Source: Cladocopium goreaui
Lineage: Eukaryota > Sar > Dinophyceae > Suessiales > Symbiodiniaceae
DNA length: 64,000 nt
Assembly: GCA_947184155.2 (NCBI GenBank)
Contig: CAMXCT020000314.1
Location: 104,486-168,485 of the forward strand
Direction: 5' to 3'
Shown here: piece by piece, positions 10,845-20,997 of the stretch
Numbering within the stretch: position 1 is the stretch's first letter
How the letters are laid out: every line of letters begins with the position of its first letter
The notes under the pieces: model-generated
The model's input: the letters and a program-made list of their open reading frames with translations, nothing else
Databases searched by the model: none
Told to the model about the DNA's origin: nothing
Position numbers and translations under genes: made by a program

Positions 10845-11827
10845 TTTGAATCATCAATAACAAGATCATTGTAGTCAAGAGTCTCATCTGTATCTGTGGA
10901 ACCATAAGGAATTGTTTCATCTGTGTCCTCTTCTGGTTCTTCTTCTTCTTCTTCTTCTTGCGGCTCTTGCTGATCTTGGGTGTCCGGTTGTGGATCATTC
11001 TCCGGCATAGGTGAAGGATTAAAAGGTTCATCTCCGTCTAGCGGAAGTATCGGCGGTCCATTGTGTCCGGATGGTGCGGCATCTGGATCAGGCTCGTCAT
11101 CATCAAAGTCATCAGGCACAGCATCATTCGTCGGTTTCTTCGGTTTCGAAGCGTTTGGAGCGACTACAGCGGGTTGTATGGTCGCGTTTGGTGTGACTGA
11201 TGGCTGTGTATCACCCCCCAAATGGTTACTAGGCTGAAATTGGGTTGAAGACGAAGGAGGCATTTGTCTGGATGGTCGAGCCTTAGTTGCTGGTGGTATC
11301 GGTGGATCACCTGGTGGACGCTTTGTGCTCTGTGTCATTGGTGTGTCATCAACGTTTGGTGGTATGATCGTATTGGGCACAATAATTGTATCTGGAGCAA
11401 CAGGGATGCCAGTGGCTCCAGGAAATGGTGGTTGAGGATGATCAGGTGGTGATGATGGATGTTGTGGTAAATCTGGTGGATCATCTTGTGGTGAATGCAT
11501 TTCATCATCTGGTGTATCATCACTTGGTCGTGGTGGAGAATGGAATGGTGTGTGAAAATGATCATCATCAGGAGGAAAGCCGGGATGCGGCGTATGTGGT
11601 CCATCAGGCATGGGAACGTCTGGAAGGTGTGGTGATGACGGTGGAGTGTTAAACTGTTCAGGCGGATGGTCATCATCTTGGTTGTTGTTCTGCTGAGGTG
11701 GTAGACCCGGTGGAGGGTCGATGTTGGCGTTCTGTTCAGGAGTGTCATCAGTATTGTCTGTAGGAATACTTCCATCATTGTTCCAAAACAATATTGCTGA
11801 CCAATGGCTAGCAATCAGCTGCGACAA
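10793..11827 (-). CDS. Copia-1 proline- and acidic-rich linker segment
   Basis: A 344-codon frame between the methyltransferase-like segment and the RT. It is dominated by Pro, Asp, Gln and His, with PPPGLPP, PSSPPDHP and a run of seven Glu followed by PEEDTDETIPYG. No fold was recognised, and it is probably disordered. Such a variable linker between integrase and RT is common in copia polyproteins. Frameshifts near 11890 (upstream) and 10845 (downstream) break continuity with the neighbouring frames, but the amino-acid sense joins well on both sides (WRALLWKKKDTS into LSQLIASHW upstream). Confidence 0.65.
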   Translation of the reverse strand: MSQLIASHWSAILFWNNDGSIPTDNTDDTPEQNANIDPPPGLPPQQNNNQDDDHPPEQFNTPPSSPHLPDVPMPDGPHTPHPGFPPDDDHFHTPFHSPPRPSDDTPDDEMHSPQDDPPDLPQHPSSPPDHPQPPFPGATGIPVAPDTIIVPNTIIPPNVDDTPMTQSTKRPPGDPPIPPATKARPSRQMPPSSSTQFQPSNHLGGDTQPSVTPNATIQPAVVAPNASKPKKPTNDAVPDDFDDDEPDPDAAPSGHNGPPILPLDGDEPFNPSPMPENDPQPDTQDQQEPQEEEEEEEPEEDTDETIPYGSTDTDETLDYNDLVIDDSKWCFLSQELLPHSPFQD

Positions 11828-12711
11828 ATCTCTAGGATGTACTCGCAGAAAAACATGAGACGTATCCTTCTTCTTCCAAAGTAGGGCACGCCATGTGTGT
11901 GGCGGTATTCAACGCGTAAGGACTGAAAACTACCACGAAAAATGATTGCGTTGTCAAACATGGACGTACTTAGATACATCTGTCTGACATGTGAAACATC
12001 TTGTTGTGCTTCGATCTGAACAGGGTGATAAACATTACCAGCGGGCAGAGCATTAATGCGGTTGAGCAAGCGTTTCGTATAGTAGTCGCGTACCGGAAGA
12101 CCCTGTTCGTACAAGTCAGTTGCCAACACCGGATGCTCGGATGCCGTAAGTGCGGCAAGCTGATTTTGCACTCCTCGCAATTCATCGAGATTCAAGTCTT
12201 CCAGCAGGTCTACGGCAAGTGACAACTGCGATGGATAGAGAGCCCTCGGATTTCCAAGCGGAAGGATGCATCTGATCAAAGTGCTACAAAATCTGTATGG
12301 ATAAACTTGTACCAACTTCGTTCTTGATCCATAACCTGGAGCACTTCCTTCCAATGGTTGATGATAATGAGTTGGATCCTTCTTGGATTTACTATTACAT
12401 CTCTTGAAAATTGGATTCAAGACTCCTTCAGGAAAGTTGTGAAGTAAAGATGTTGGTTTGTAGTAATAGTATCCATTCGGGTCTCTCATACCAAAGGCGC
12501 ACATATCTAATGTCCCATAGGTTACGGCATGCTTCGTGAGAAGGCGTTGAAAGTGTTTGGTAAACCAAATCTTGGAAGTCGCAGGATTTTCAATGATGAA
12601 ATATCTACCATGTTCAATCTGGTAAAGAGCGACTCTGGCACAAAATTCTACCATGGGAAGATACTTTTTCCTTTTCTGATAAGTATCTGCAGGATCATTA
12701 ATATTCTGCAT
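11815..12711 (-). CDS. Copia-1 methyltransferase-like domain, C-terminal part
   Basis: Continues the class-I methyltransferase-like domain that begins at the end of the 1,453-codon frame. The missing junction reads as a Cys followed by FGPWSQMQNIND, resembling the catalytic P-C motif of C5-cytosine methyltransferases. It is followed by FIIENPATSKIW (ENP in place of the usual ENV), LDMCAFGM, and a C/H-rich RCNSKSKKDPTHYHQPL. The remainder is a helical region without clear motifs. A one-base shift at TTTT near 12735 falls inside the Cys motif, so this copy is inactive if the sequence is correct. A domain of the same layout occurs in the second copia element at 61217-63457. Catalytic activity and target base are not shown. 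Confidence 0.6.
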   Translation of the reverse strand: MQNINDPADTYQKRKKYLPMVEFCARVALYQIEHGRYFIIENPATSKIWFTKHFQRLLTKHAVTYGTLDMCAFGMRDPNGYYYYKPTSLLHNFPEGVLNPIFKRCNSKSKKDPTHYHQPLEGSAPGYGSRTKLVQVYPYRFCSTLIRCILPLGNPRALYPSQLSLAVDLLEDLNLDELRGVQNQLAALTASEHPVLATDLYEQGLPVRDYYTKRLLNRINALPAGNVYHPVQIEAQQDVSHVRQMYLSTSMFDNAIIFRGSFQSLRVEYRHTHGVPYFGRRRIRLMFFCEYILEICRS

Positions 12712-15700
12712 TTGACTCCATGGTCCAAAACAGGTGCCATGTGGATGATTTTTGGCTGTTGTCGCTCAATGACTTCCATTGCCTTTCGCCGGCCTTCGGC
12801 AGTGAGCAAGTCGTAACCTGTGCGCAGGTCTATTGGAGCGCCGACTCGAAGTCCTTGCATTGCTGCCGCTTGACTAAGCTTGGCAGAGCCGCTAAACAGC
12901 TCAAGGAAATCTACCTTTCCTGTCATAGCTGGCTCCCATGTATAACTACCATATTGAATACCTTCAGGACCTGTCTGAATGGCATCGTGTTCTATGATGT
13001 TATTAGCATGGTCATCGGTGCGGCATGTGGACTTCACTGCTGTACAGGCGCCCTTGGCCGAAAATTCGGCACCGGCGGCAGCTTTGGCCGTAAAGTCGGC
13101 ACTGGCAAGTGCAATTGGTTCTAAAGGAATATCGATATCCTCTATAGGATTATGGTCTTTTCTTATTTTGCTGATGTTGACCTTCACTATTCTGGTTCCC
13201 AAGTCAACTCCAACCATGCTGCCATCTACTGAAACCAACTTTCCTTTTATCCATTTTCCTCCATGTGAACCGTCTGATTTGATTTTTGATTTGTCTTCGG
13301 TCCAATAGTAAACTTTATCACCAGGAAAGAATGGTCCATCACTAAGTTGAAGTTTACTTGCAATGTCTCTTCGAAGGTCATCAGACTGTTTTGCCTCTAG
13401 AAACTTTCGCATCGCCAGTGACCTTAGTGCTTCAATTTGTCTCTCAGGAGCAGGTGCCTCAGTCGTGAGCTGAGCTGGATTCATTTGCTCAATCGCCGTA
13501 ATATCGGCAGGTCTTCTTCCAAATGCTAATTCAATAGGAGTGACACCACCGAGTGTTACCATGGTATTCCTTGAAATGCAGGCTTGTCTCAACAACTGTT
13601 TGTAAGTAATGTTGGCAAGCAAAGGATCATTTTTCAAGGAAATTAGCATTAATGAGACCTGTTTCTTGAACATGCGAATGGCTGCCTCAGCTCGGTTTGG
13701 CCATGACGTTCCTGGTCCTAGAGAGATCGGCCTGATGCTATGCTGGTTGTAGTAACTCTCCATTTCAGTGCCCATGAAAGCTTGATCGGCAACAATGTAC
13801 TTGGGATTCAGCTGATAAGTTTCAAAGTACTCTTGAAGATGAGATAACGTCACCGAATCAGACCTATTCTGAACTACAAAGGCAGTAGTCAATGAAGTTG
13901 CACCGTCATACATAAGTAGGAATTGAAGTTTTGACTGAGGATTGATAGGAACTTCTCCATGATCAATGAAAGTAAGTTCACCAAAGACTTCACTTCGAAT
14001 TCCTGAAACCTTAGCTCTCGATGGTGCAATCTTGGCCGTGGAACATGTGTCACAAGATTTGGTAATATGGTCAAACTTGTCATAAATTTCTTTTGGCAAC
14101 TTCAGAGCTGATGTTCTTCTCTTGAATTGTTCAGTGGTTATGTGATAATGCTTCAAATGTAACTTGAGAAGTTCAGTAGGTGATTGAAGCTTATCATGAA
14201 TTCTCTGAAGTGCTAGTGACAATGTTCCTTTCGGTGATGGTTCCTTCTTATCTTCAAGTTTTACTTCAACCTTTGGTTCCGGTTTGACTTCGGATTCTTC
14301 TTCAATCTGAGGTTCCCGACGTCTTGGAATACCGTCCTTTGAACCGGAACTTGGTCCAGAGGCCACCATCGGCTCTTCATCAGGATCAAAAGGCTGAACT
14401 GGTACATCTAACTTGCTATCAGGCTGAATTACCTTCTTGACAATTTTCTTGGAATCAGACTTGGCCGTCTTCGGCGCTTGTGCTGATTTTGGCTCTGATC
14501 CCTTAAATCTCTTGCAACCTTCTTTGTTTGTGTGTGGACGATGTTTGCCATTGCATGCTGGGCATGTGATGTCTTCGGACTGAAAGCTGTACATCGGTTT
14601 CCAACTGGAAGTAGCAAGAGCCATAATGTCAAGGACTGGATGGTTGGATGTACTGACCGCTAATGCGGTGCGTTGCATTCCGAAAAGTGGACAAGTCATG
14701 AACTCACCTACAGGAGTATGCTCTATGTTCATGCGAAGATTCCTCATTTGTTCAACTGAAAAGAGGATTGGAACCTTACCTTTGTCCAGAATGTCAACGC
14801 ATGTTCTTATCCAACCAGTTTGTGCACGATCATTGCAAAAGTGAATCACCAATCTTTCTTTGACAGTAGATTGTTCTCCATTGGCAAATGAAAACTTACT
14901 TGAACATGGTTGCTTGGAAAACCAAATGTGATCACGCTTCGGATGCTGTTGGCAAGCCTGTACAAGGCGATCAATGGCAAAGCGGGATCCCATGGCTCGA
15001 GTGCAACCTGAATCAAGAATGACATAAGTCGGATGAGAACCTAAATCTACATACTCACAAAGCAATGCTTGTTGGGCACCATGATCATAATTGAGAAATA
15101 CACACTCTTCCGTAAAGACGGAATTGAGCGGGCTTGTGCGCGGCTGAAACGAATGCAGATCACCGATTTCGGTAGAAACACTCTTCTCAACTTGGCGGAT
15201 GCTCTGAAATAGGGACCTGTTCAAATCTGAAAAGCACTGGTACATCAAAGACACGAACAGAAGCATGAATGTGAGGGCTTCTACAAGTTCGTGTCCGAAA
15301 GATCGGAACAAGCAAATGCCTGAAAAACAGAACCGGTTGATCTTGTCGGTCTGTCCGTCCTCAGAAATGACGTCTTGATGCTTGTCCTCGGATGCGGTCA
15401 GTTCCTCAGCGGAAGCAAAGTAAGACCAATTGTACCAATCACCTTGGGAGTAATCTCCATCGTATCCATAGTAGGATTCATAACCTGACCAGTCATCTGT
15501 CCAATATGTGTCATAGTCATAACTCCAGCTTTCTTCGGCATGGGCTGTTTCTTGTTTTTCAGGGGCTTGTGATGCACTAGATGCTGCAGCCTGTGCTACA
15601 TTTGCTTGTGGAGGTTGTGACAAAAATGGATTGTTTCCTCCTTTGTTCTTGGCATCACCTTTTCCTTTTCCTTTCCATGAAGGCATTCCTTTGAAAGAAT

Positions 15701-17009
15701 CCTTTCCTTTCATCATTCCTTTCTTGCCCTTTTTACCTTTTCCTTTGCCCTTGCCTTTTCCCCAGAAAGCTGTGTCTTGCGGGTCATCTTCCCATGCTGC
15801 AAAACCCTTGCCTTTTGACCTCGAGCGGAAGCCGGGTCTTGATCTTTTTCCTCCTTTCTTGCCATAACCTTTTGGTTTACCTTTCTTGAAGGACCTGCCG
15901 TAGATACGGCGCTTAGAGTATGAACCCTTGGCGCTGAGAACCCAGAATTCGTTCTCGGTATACAGACCTGTGAAACCTTCTTCACCCGTCTCTTCATCAA
16001 AGACCCAAAATCCGTACTCACCTTCTTCGGTCTCGCCCTCGTCGGTGACGTAGAAGTTGGACCGCTTGCGGTGCGTGATGTTTGGGTCTGCAACACCTGT
16101 GCGAGAAACGGCAAAAAGTTCTAAGAACAGCTGTTTCACTTGGAGATAGGTATACTGAGGCATTGCAATCTGACGGATGTTCATTGACGAGACAAAAGGC
16201 CCACGTTGTTGCTCGTTGAGGTCTGCTTGAATTAGGAAGATCAGTGACATCAAATTGTCTGACAATGGAAACTGCTGTGCATGTCTGGTCCTTCTGTTGG
16301 TTATGGTCTGTTCTCTAAGTTCTTGTTGATAAGCTAGCTTATCTTCATCTGTTACAATTCCATTATAGTGCAGTTGTTGCTCATCAGTGAGTGCTGCCGT
16401 AAATGCCTGGGTGCCGGCTTCGGGAAGATCGGATATGTCCAGCAGATCGGACCAAGAAGCCAACAAACGCTTCTGCGCGATCTCGAATCGCCCTATCCAG
16501 TGCACGAATTCACTCTGGCCTCGGTATGTGCGAAACATCTGGAGGAATCGCCAAAGAAACACATGATTTACTCCCTTCACGAAGTATGGTCTCAATGTGT
16601 CCTTGAAATGGGCGAGGCCACGATCCGGATCTCGGAGTAGGGCATTGTCGAGCATCGACTTATAAAAAGAAGCGGAACCAATGAGGGCATTCTTTAATGA
16701 TGGTCCATGTTTATCTGCATCCAATGTTGTGATCCCTAACCAGTCATCAATTAAATCTTCATATTCAAACCAACTTGATTGGCCATCAAATTGGGGCGGA
16801 ACCTTTGGTGTCATTTTGATGCCCATCCGGTTTTCGGAATGACTGGTAGCGGCATATGCTTCAGGCTCTTCATAAGAAACAATTTGGAGTTGTTCTTCAT
16901 CTGAATCCATGTTATGGATTAAGACCATGGCAGCTACTCTGGCTTGACCTACAGGTTGCCTCCGCAAGTCCGATATACGGAATGTATGCAGAGAACGGCA
17001 GTTCGGCAC
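12648..17009 (-). CDS. Copia-1 gag, aspartic protease, integrase and start of methyltransferase-like domain
   Basis: A 1,453-codon frame; the likely start is the Met of MVLIHNMDSDEE at 16928. Residues 30-330 are gag-like. A Gly/Lys-rich basic region around 370-470 (repeated GKGKGKG) replaces a zinc knuckle and probably binds RNA. Protease is marked by VILDSGCT near residue 664 (the D-S/T-G of aspartic proteases). Integrase shows the zinc-binding KHYH plus CDTCSTAK near 983 and the catalytic series FIDHG, VADQAFMG, PNRAEAAIRMFK (D, D, E). From about residue 1365, DFLELFSGSAKLSQA and PIDLRTGYDLL resemble the SAM-binding motif I and following strand of C5-type methyltransferases. The frame is lost at 12735, and the domain continues in the neighbouring frame. 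Confidence 0.85.
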   Translation of the reverse strand: MPNCRSLHTFRISDLRRQPVGQARVAAMVLIHNMDSDEEQLQIVSYEEPEAYAATSHSENRMGIKMTPKVPPQFDGQSSWFEYEDLIDDWLGITTLDADKHGPSLKNALIGSASFYKSMLDNALLRDPDRGLAHFKDTLRPYFVKGVNHVFLWRFLQMFRTYRGQSEFVHWIGRFEIAQKRLLASWSDLLDISDLPEAGTQAFTAALTDEQQLHYNGIVTDEDKLAYQQELREQTITNRRTRHAQQFPLSDNLMSLIFLIQADLNEQQRGPFVSSMNIRQIAMPQYTYLQVKQLFLELFAVSRTGVADPNITHRKRSNFYVTDEGETEEGEYGFWVFDEETGEEGFTGLYTENEFWVLSAKGSYSKRRIYGRSFKKGKPKGYGKKGGKRSRPGFRSRSKGKGFAAWEDDPQDTAFWGKGKGKGKGKKGKKGMMKGKDSFKGMPSWKGKGKGDAKNKGGNNPFLSQPPQANVAQAAASSASQAPEKQETAHAEESWSYDYDTYWTDDWSGYESYYGYDGDYSQGDWYNWSYFASAEELTASEDKHQDVISEDGQTDKINRFCFSGICLFRSFGHELVEALTFMLLFVSLMYQCFSDLNRSLFQSIRQVEKSVSTEIGDLHSFQPRTSPLNSVFTEECVFLNYDHGAQQALLCEYVDLGSHPTYVILDSGCTRAMGSRFAIDRLVQACQQHPKRDHIWFSKQPCSSKFSFANGEQSTVKERLVIHFCNDRAQTGWIRTCVDILDKGKVPILFSVEQMRNLRMNIEHTPVGEFMTCPLFGMQRTALAVSTSNHPVLDIMALATSSWKPMYSFQSEDITCPACNGKHRPHTNKEGCKRFKGSEPKSAQAPKTAKSDSKKIVKKVIQPDSKLDVPVQPFDPDEEPMVASGPSSGSKDGIPRRREPQIEEESEVKPEPKVEVKLEDKKEPSPKGTLSLALQRIHDKLQSPTELLKLHLKHYHITTEQFKRRTSALKLPKEIYDKFDHITKSCDTCSTAKIAPSRAKVSGIRSEVFGELTFIDHGEVPINPQSKLQFLLMYDGATSLTTAFVVQNRSDSVTLSHLQEYFETYQLNPKYIVADQAFMGTEMESYYNQHSIRPISLGPGTSWPNRAEAAIRMFKKQVSLMLISLKNDPLLANITYKQLLRQACISRNTMVTLGGVTPIELAFGRRPADITAIEQMNPAQLTTEAPAPERQIEALRSLAMRKFLEAKQSDDLRRDIASKLQLSDGPFFPGDKVYYWTEDKSKIKSDGSHGGKWIKGKLVSVDGSMVGVDLGTRIVKVNISKIRKDHNPIEDIDIPLEPIALASADFTAKAAAGAEFSAKGACTAVKSTCRTDDHANNIIEHDAIQTGPEGIQYGSYTWEPAMTGKVDFLELFSGSAKLSQAAAMQGLRVGAPIDLRTGYDLLTAEGRRKAMEVIERQQPKIIHMAPVLDHGVKCRILMILQILIRKGKSIFPW

Positions 17010-17170
17010 ACGGATCTAGACTTGGCGAAGGCACAGGCTCCGCTACCACTTTGAGGTAGCTATCCCCTTTGAGGGAGCCCTGGAATCTAATGTACAACAC
17101 CTGAGTCAAGCGTGAGCGACGGCACTCTTTTTCTATGCTGCGGTTTGCTGCTAGTCTTGAGCCATGCGGA
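17010..17170 (-). promoter_or_regulatory. Copia-1 leader with possible primer-binding site and partial spliced-leader match
   Basis: On the minus strand, upstream of gag, 17048-17034 reads TGGTAGCGGAGCCTG, comparable to the copia primer-binding sequence TGGTATCAGAGC. Further upstream 17169-17156 reads CCGCATGGCTCAAG, sharing CCG and TGGCTCAAG with the dinoflagellate spliced leader. Both matches are short; a 9-base match is expected about every other window by chance. No LTR was identified. Confidence 0.3.
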
Positions 17171-17249
17171 GTGCGCATGAAAGATATGAATTCAGTGTAC
17201 ATGTCAACATGCATGAAAGCATTGTGTAGACACGTAAAACAAAATAAGT

Positions 17250-17425
17250 AACAAGGGGAAAGAGAGAGAGGGGAAAGAGAGAGAGGGGAAAGAGAGAGAG
17301 GGGAAAGAGAGAGAGGGGAAAGAGAGAGAGGGGAAAGAGAGAGAGGGGAGAGAGAGAGAGAGAGGGGAAAGAGAGAGAGAGAGGGGAAAGAGGAGAGAGA
17401 GCGAGAGAGGAACGAGAGAGAGCTC
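17250..17425. repeat. GGGGAAAGAGAGAGA microsatellite
   Basis: Tandem GGGGAAAGAGAGAGA units that decay into GAGA/GGGA. ORFs over it are repeat artefacts. Confidence 0.95.
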
Positions 17426-18290
17426 TTTTCCCTCTCTCTCCTCTCCTTTTCCCTCTCTCGTCTCTCTTCCATTTTCCTCCTCTTCTATACTCTTTTTCCC
17501 TCCTCTCTCGCTCCCGCTCCATCTCCTTTCTGCTCTCCCTGCTGTTTGTCCCCCACCTCTCTCCTCTCTCTCTTCCTTTTCCCCTCCTCTCTCTCCCCTT
17601 TTCTCTCTCCTCTCGCTCTCTCTCGCTCTCCTCTCCTCGTTGACGCTCGCTCTCGCTCTCTTTCCCCCGCTCGCTCTTACCCTCTGCTAGGCCTTCCCTC
17701 CTCTCGCGCGCCGCTCTCGCTCCTCGACTGCTCGCAGCTCGCGGTTTCCCTCTCTCCGCTCTGCTCTGGTGCCTCGTCTACTCCTCTCCTCGTTTCCCCC
17801 TCTCGCTCCGCTAGCTCATCGCGTCTCGGGGGGCACTCGCATCATGTCGCGCTGGGTCGCGTCCGCGCTTCTCGCTCGCGCGCGCGCCCCGACCCCCGGC
17901 AAACACCCCCTTTTCCCCTCTCTCGCTCCTCTCTATCGCTACTCCACTCTCGATCTACCTCTCTCTACCTCTCGCTCTTCTCTCTCTTCTATCTTTCCTT
18001 CCTTCTCTCTCCTGCTTTTCCCTCGTCTCCCTTGTCTCTTCGCTTTCTTTCTTTCTTCCTCCCCCTTTCTTTTTCTGTTTTCCTTGCGATCTTTCTCGCG
18101 CCTCATCTCCTCAACCACCTTTCGGTCCATCAGTGGGTTCGCTATGCCGTCCATGCATCACTACAACACCTTTCCTTTAGGTTTCCTATCTTTGAAACTT
18201 CCGCCACCGCCTTTTGCGGTACTACTGGTAGCCTTATTCATAAGATCTCGATTTGTTTGTTCCATATCAGCGCAAGTCTTATCTTGCGTG
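17426..18290. other. CT-rich low-complexity DNA, no supported gene
   Basis: About 860 bases strongly biased to CTCTC and CCCTC on the plus strand. Long open frames in several phases reflect the scarcity of stop codons in pyrimidine-rich DNA; the Ser/Leu/Pro-only translations show no domain. Confidence 0.75.
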
Positions 18291-19400
18291 TGTAATGTGC
18301 AATGCAGGGCTGACAACAAAATGTATTAAAGGCAGGGTCGTGCCCGGTCAGTTGCACCTCTGTATTCCTTGAACGCATCCATTGCCCTCCCGCCTTTTTG
18401 GTGCAAGGATGAACCGGTTCCAGACAAACTGGCCGACATGCTGAGGATTGGATTGGGATAGACAGGGATGGACTGAGATTGTGTAAGCTCTGGCCAAGCT
18501 TCGGCCGATCCAAGGTAAAAAGGCCGTGTTTTTTCTTTCGCCCATCGGTCATAACCCAGTCATATAGGTTTGAATTGCTTAAATTAGCTTTTATTATTTG
18601 CAAATTAAACGCTGCTTGCTGCAGGCAAAGGAAGTGCACAATTCCTCGCTCGCATCATAGTCTGACGTCCGACAGAACACCGTTGGGCTGCCTGTGCAGC
18701 ATGAAGGCATTAAGCCATCACGGTCCACTCACGAAGCGCACCCTCGGCTTGCACACACTTTTGCTACAGCGCTATCTCTTTTACTTGATGAAATCATGGC
18801 AGCATAGCCTAAGGTTTTTCTTTGGCATTTATTGACACACCATATTTCGCACTGCAAACATAACAAATATTACATGCTGGCACATTCATCACATACATCC
18901 CGCATGTCCTTCATGAATTGCACTGCACATTCTTAAATAACGCCATTGCCTTGAGATTGTTACATCTTGGCATGTTCACAAGATACTGCCAGAAAAGAAA
19001 AATGAACCCATGTTTCAAACATATTCACCGTAGTTCGCTGTGATCCAAATTTTGACACACAATCAGAGACAAAAACAAATTTGAAGCCCTTATTAGACAC
19101 TAAGCCAACATCAAAACAATTTCGAATAAATTTTACCAGCCACACATGAACTCTAAAATAATTCGTTTTCCTAACCAATGAAAATATATAACGGTAGCAA
19201 ACCGTAATCCAGCCATATGTCAAGCCTAAACCAGCCCCAAGTGAAACCCTGAATCAACAGTGAATAGATCCTAAACCAACCATCAGCTAAGCCCAAGCCA
19301 AAATTAGATTAACCCTCCACCAGGCGCGCAAGGACCCTGAACCAAGCCTAAGTTGACCCTAAAACTGTTCCAACCTCCAGTGAAAGTTTTGGCGAGCGTT
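18291..19400. other. Unassigned intergenic DNA
   Basis: No recognisable domain or RNA gene. Short ORFs only. From about 19210 to 19370 there are loosely repeated words around AAGCCTAA and ACCCTAAA, not a telomere array. Confidence 0.5.
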
Positions 19401-19412
19401 TGCTGCGCAGGG

Positions 19413-19773
19413 CTACATATATACATAAACATCCCGTCGCGCCGTTTTCCGTACGTGCGTTTTGCACAATTTCATTATCATCAGGTCCACTTCAAATGTA
19501 TTTCGTTTGTATTTAGTGTGGGAAAAATGAAATATTTTTGTAGCAACGAGCACCATCAGTAAGAAGAACGGAGCGACGACGATCAGTTGTGGGAACAACA
19601 ACTTCACAAGCTCCACTTTCTTCGATTTTCCCCCAACTCTCCGGGGGAGGTTTTCCTCCACGTTTCACTCGGGCGTGGCCCAGATCCCACAGACAAAGCT
19701 TTCTAAGAGCCTGGCACGGAAGCGGTGACATCTTGTGTGGACAACACATGTTGAGGAATAAATGTGGCGTCAC
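19413..19773 (-). pseudogene. Possible transposase fragment (ISXO2-like core)
   Basis: The minus-strand frame ending at 19513 contains VPTTDRRRSVLLTDGARCYKN. LLTDGARCY resembles the second catalytic Asp motif of IS1595/ISXO2-type transposases and compares with LHTDSAKSY in the intact gene at 20998-22239. A second frame overlaps downstream, implying a frameshift. The first Asp and the Glu motif are not visible. Short and broken; an unrelated ORF is possible. Confidence 0.3.
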
Positions 19774-19979
19774 TCCCCGTAAACTTACATGTATGAATTT
19801 GACGTGAGAACGCTTTCAACGTACCATGACATGGAATGGACTTCGAAGGGAGGACCGGACAGGAAAAAAAAACGAAGGAAAAGAAATGACATGAATTTTC
19901 ACGCACAGTCACATGTCCCTCATCTCTTTGGACCATACCAAAGACTTGAGAGTAGACCACGTCGCCAGATTGATCTTCA

Positions 19980-20210
19980 TATAGTAAACGATCCCAGAGA
20001 TCTCAGCAGCGTAGCAATGGATCATGTACGAAGTACAAGGTACGTTAACATCCCCCACCCCCCCACCCCACCCCATCAGCAGCGTAGCAACATGTAACGT
20101 AGTAAACGATCCCAGAGATCTCAAGCCGCGTAGCAATGGATCATGTACGAAGTACAAGGTAGTACGTTAACATCCCCCACCCCCCCCACCCACCCCACCC
20201 CAACATAGAG
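19980..20210. repeat. Two tandem copies of a ~115-bp unit
   Basis: AGTAAACGATCCCAGAGATC, then the CAATGGATCATGTACGAAG word, then a C-rich ATCCCCCACC tract occurs at about 19983-20080 and again at 20100-20205, with a small insertion in the second copy. Confidence 0.85.
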
Positions 20211-20259
20211 ATCTTCAAAAATGTGCGTTTTACTCGTACGGTTTTTCGGGGCGTAAGCA

Positions 20260-20281
20260 TAAACTATATATATATATATAC

Positions 20282-20312
<31 letters not shown>

Positions 20313-20361
20313 TATATAGTTATATATATATATATATGCTACCCCCCCCCCCAAGACCTAC
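20260..20361. repeat. TA microsatellite joined to poly-C/AAGACCTAC motif
   Basis: (TA)n with TACATATATG interruptions, then ACCCCCCCCCCCAAGACCTAC ending at 20361. The inverted counterpart GTAGGTCTTG plus a G run and TA repeat is at about 26678-26730. Confidence 0.8.
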
Positions 20362-20365
20362 ATTT

Positions 20366-20784
20366 TTTGTATTAGGTATGTCCTTGGCTGCCTTGTCTTT
20401 CTTCTCATCTTCTCACCTATTGCAACACTGCATCAGGAAAGTAGCTTGTGCGCATGCACCTGGACACATCTCGCCCACATATGTAGCTGTAGCATAGCAC
20501 ATGTGAAGAAACTGACCACGTAGGTGCATGAACACTGAGAGCACCTGGGTGGGTGGGAAAGGACAAGCAATACACTAGACATTTTGTGTACCAGATATGT
20601 CCTTGGCTGCCTTGTCTTTCTTCTCATCTTCTCACCTATCGCAACACTGCATCAGGAAAGTAGCTTATGCGCATGCACCTGGACACATCTCGCCCACATA
20701 TGTAGCTGTAGCATAGCACATGTGAAGAAACTGACCACGTAGGTGCATGAACACTGAGAGCACCTGGGTGGGTGGGAAAGGACA
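20366..20784. repeat. Two tandem copies of a ~200-bp unit
   Basis: Both copies run from TATGTCCTTGGCTGCCTTG through GTAGCTGTAGCATAGCACAT to GGTGGGTGGGAAAGGACA, nearly identical (about 20373-20565 and 20596-20784). They lie just outside the transposase gene. Confidence 0.88.
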
Positions 20785-20997
20785 GAGAATGTATTGCTTT
20801 GGACGCATGAGCCCATGTGTAGCATTATCATAGCGCATAACTCAATTGGACCGAGGAACAACGAGACACCAATCGAGACATATTCCATGAAGAAGACCTG
20901 GCAGAAATTGGATCCAAAAGAAGCTTTCGGCACGATTGTGAACACGGAAGACCCGAAGCAATATATTGCAATGCATTTTTCCCCAAAGCTCTACGGC

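Larger units (their letters stand above)
1..17170 (-). mobile_element. Ty1/copia retrotransposon with extra 3' ORF (copia-1), nested insertion inside
   Basis: Read on the minus strand the region gives gag, protease, integrase, methyltransferase-like domain, proline-rich linker, reverse transcriptase and RNase H (17009 to 8709), then a further ORF with Tpt1, Cys-rich and EEP-like regions (8513 to the window edge). Integrase before reverse transcriptase is the Ty1/copia order. The pieces lie in order on one strand and are separated only by single-base frameshifts, one in-frame stop and one clean DNA-element insertion. I could not identify LTRs: the left end is outside the window, and upstream of gag there is only a leader and then GA microsatellite. 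That the Tpt1 ORF belongs to this element rather than to an adjacent one is inferred from strand, spacing (about 195 bp) and the parallel arrangement in the second copia element. Confidence 0.75.

Noticed and set aside
17546-18329. Two long overlapping plus-strand ORFs (249 and 186 codons)
   Set aside because: They lie in CT-rich low-complexity DNA; compositions are almost only Ser, Leu, Pro and Arg, with no domain.
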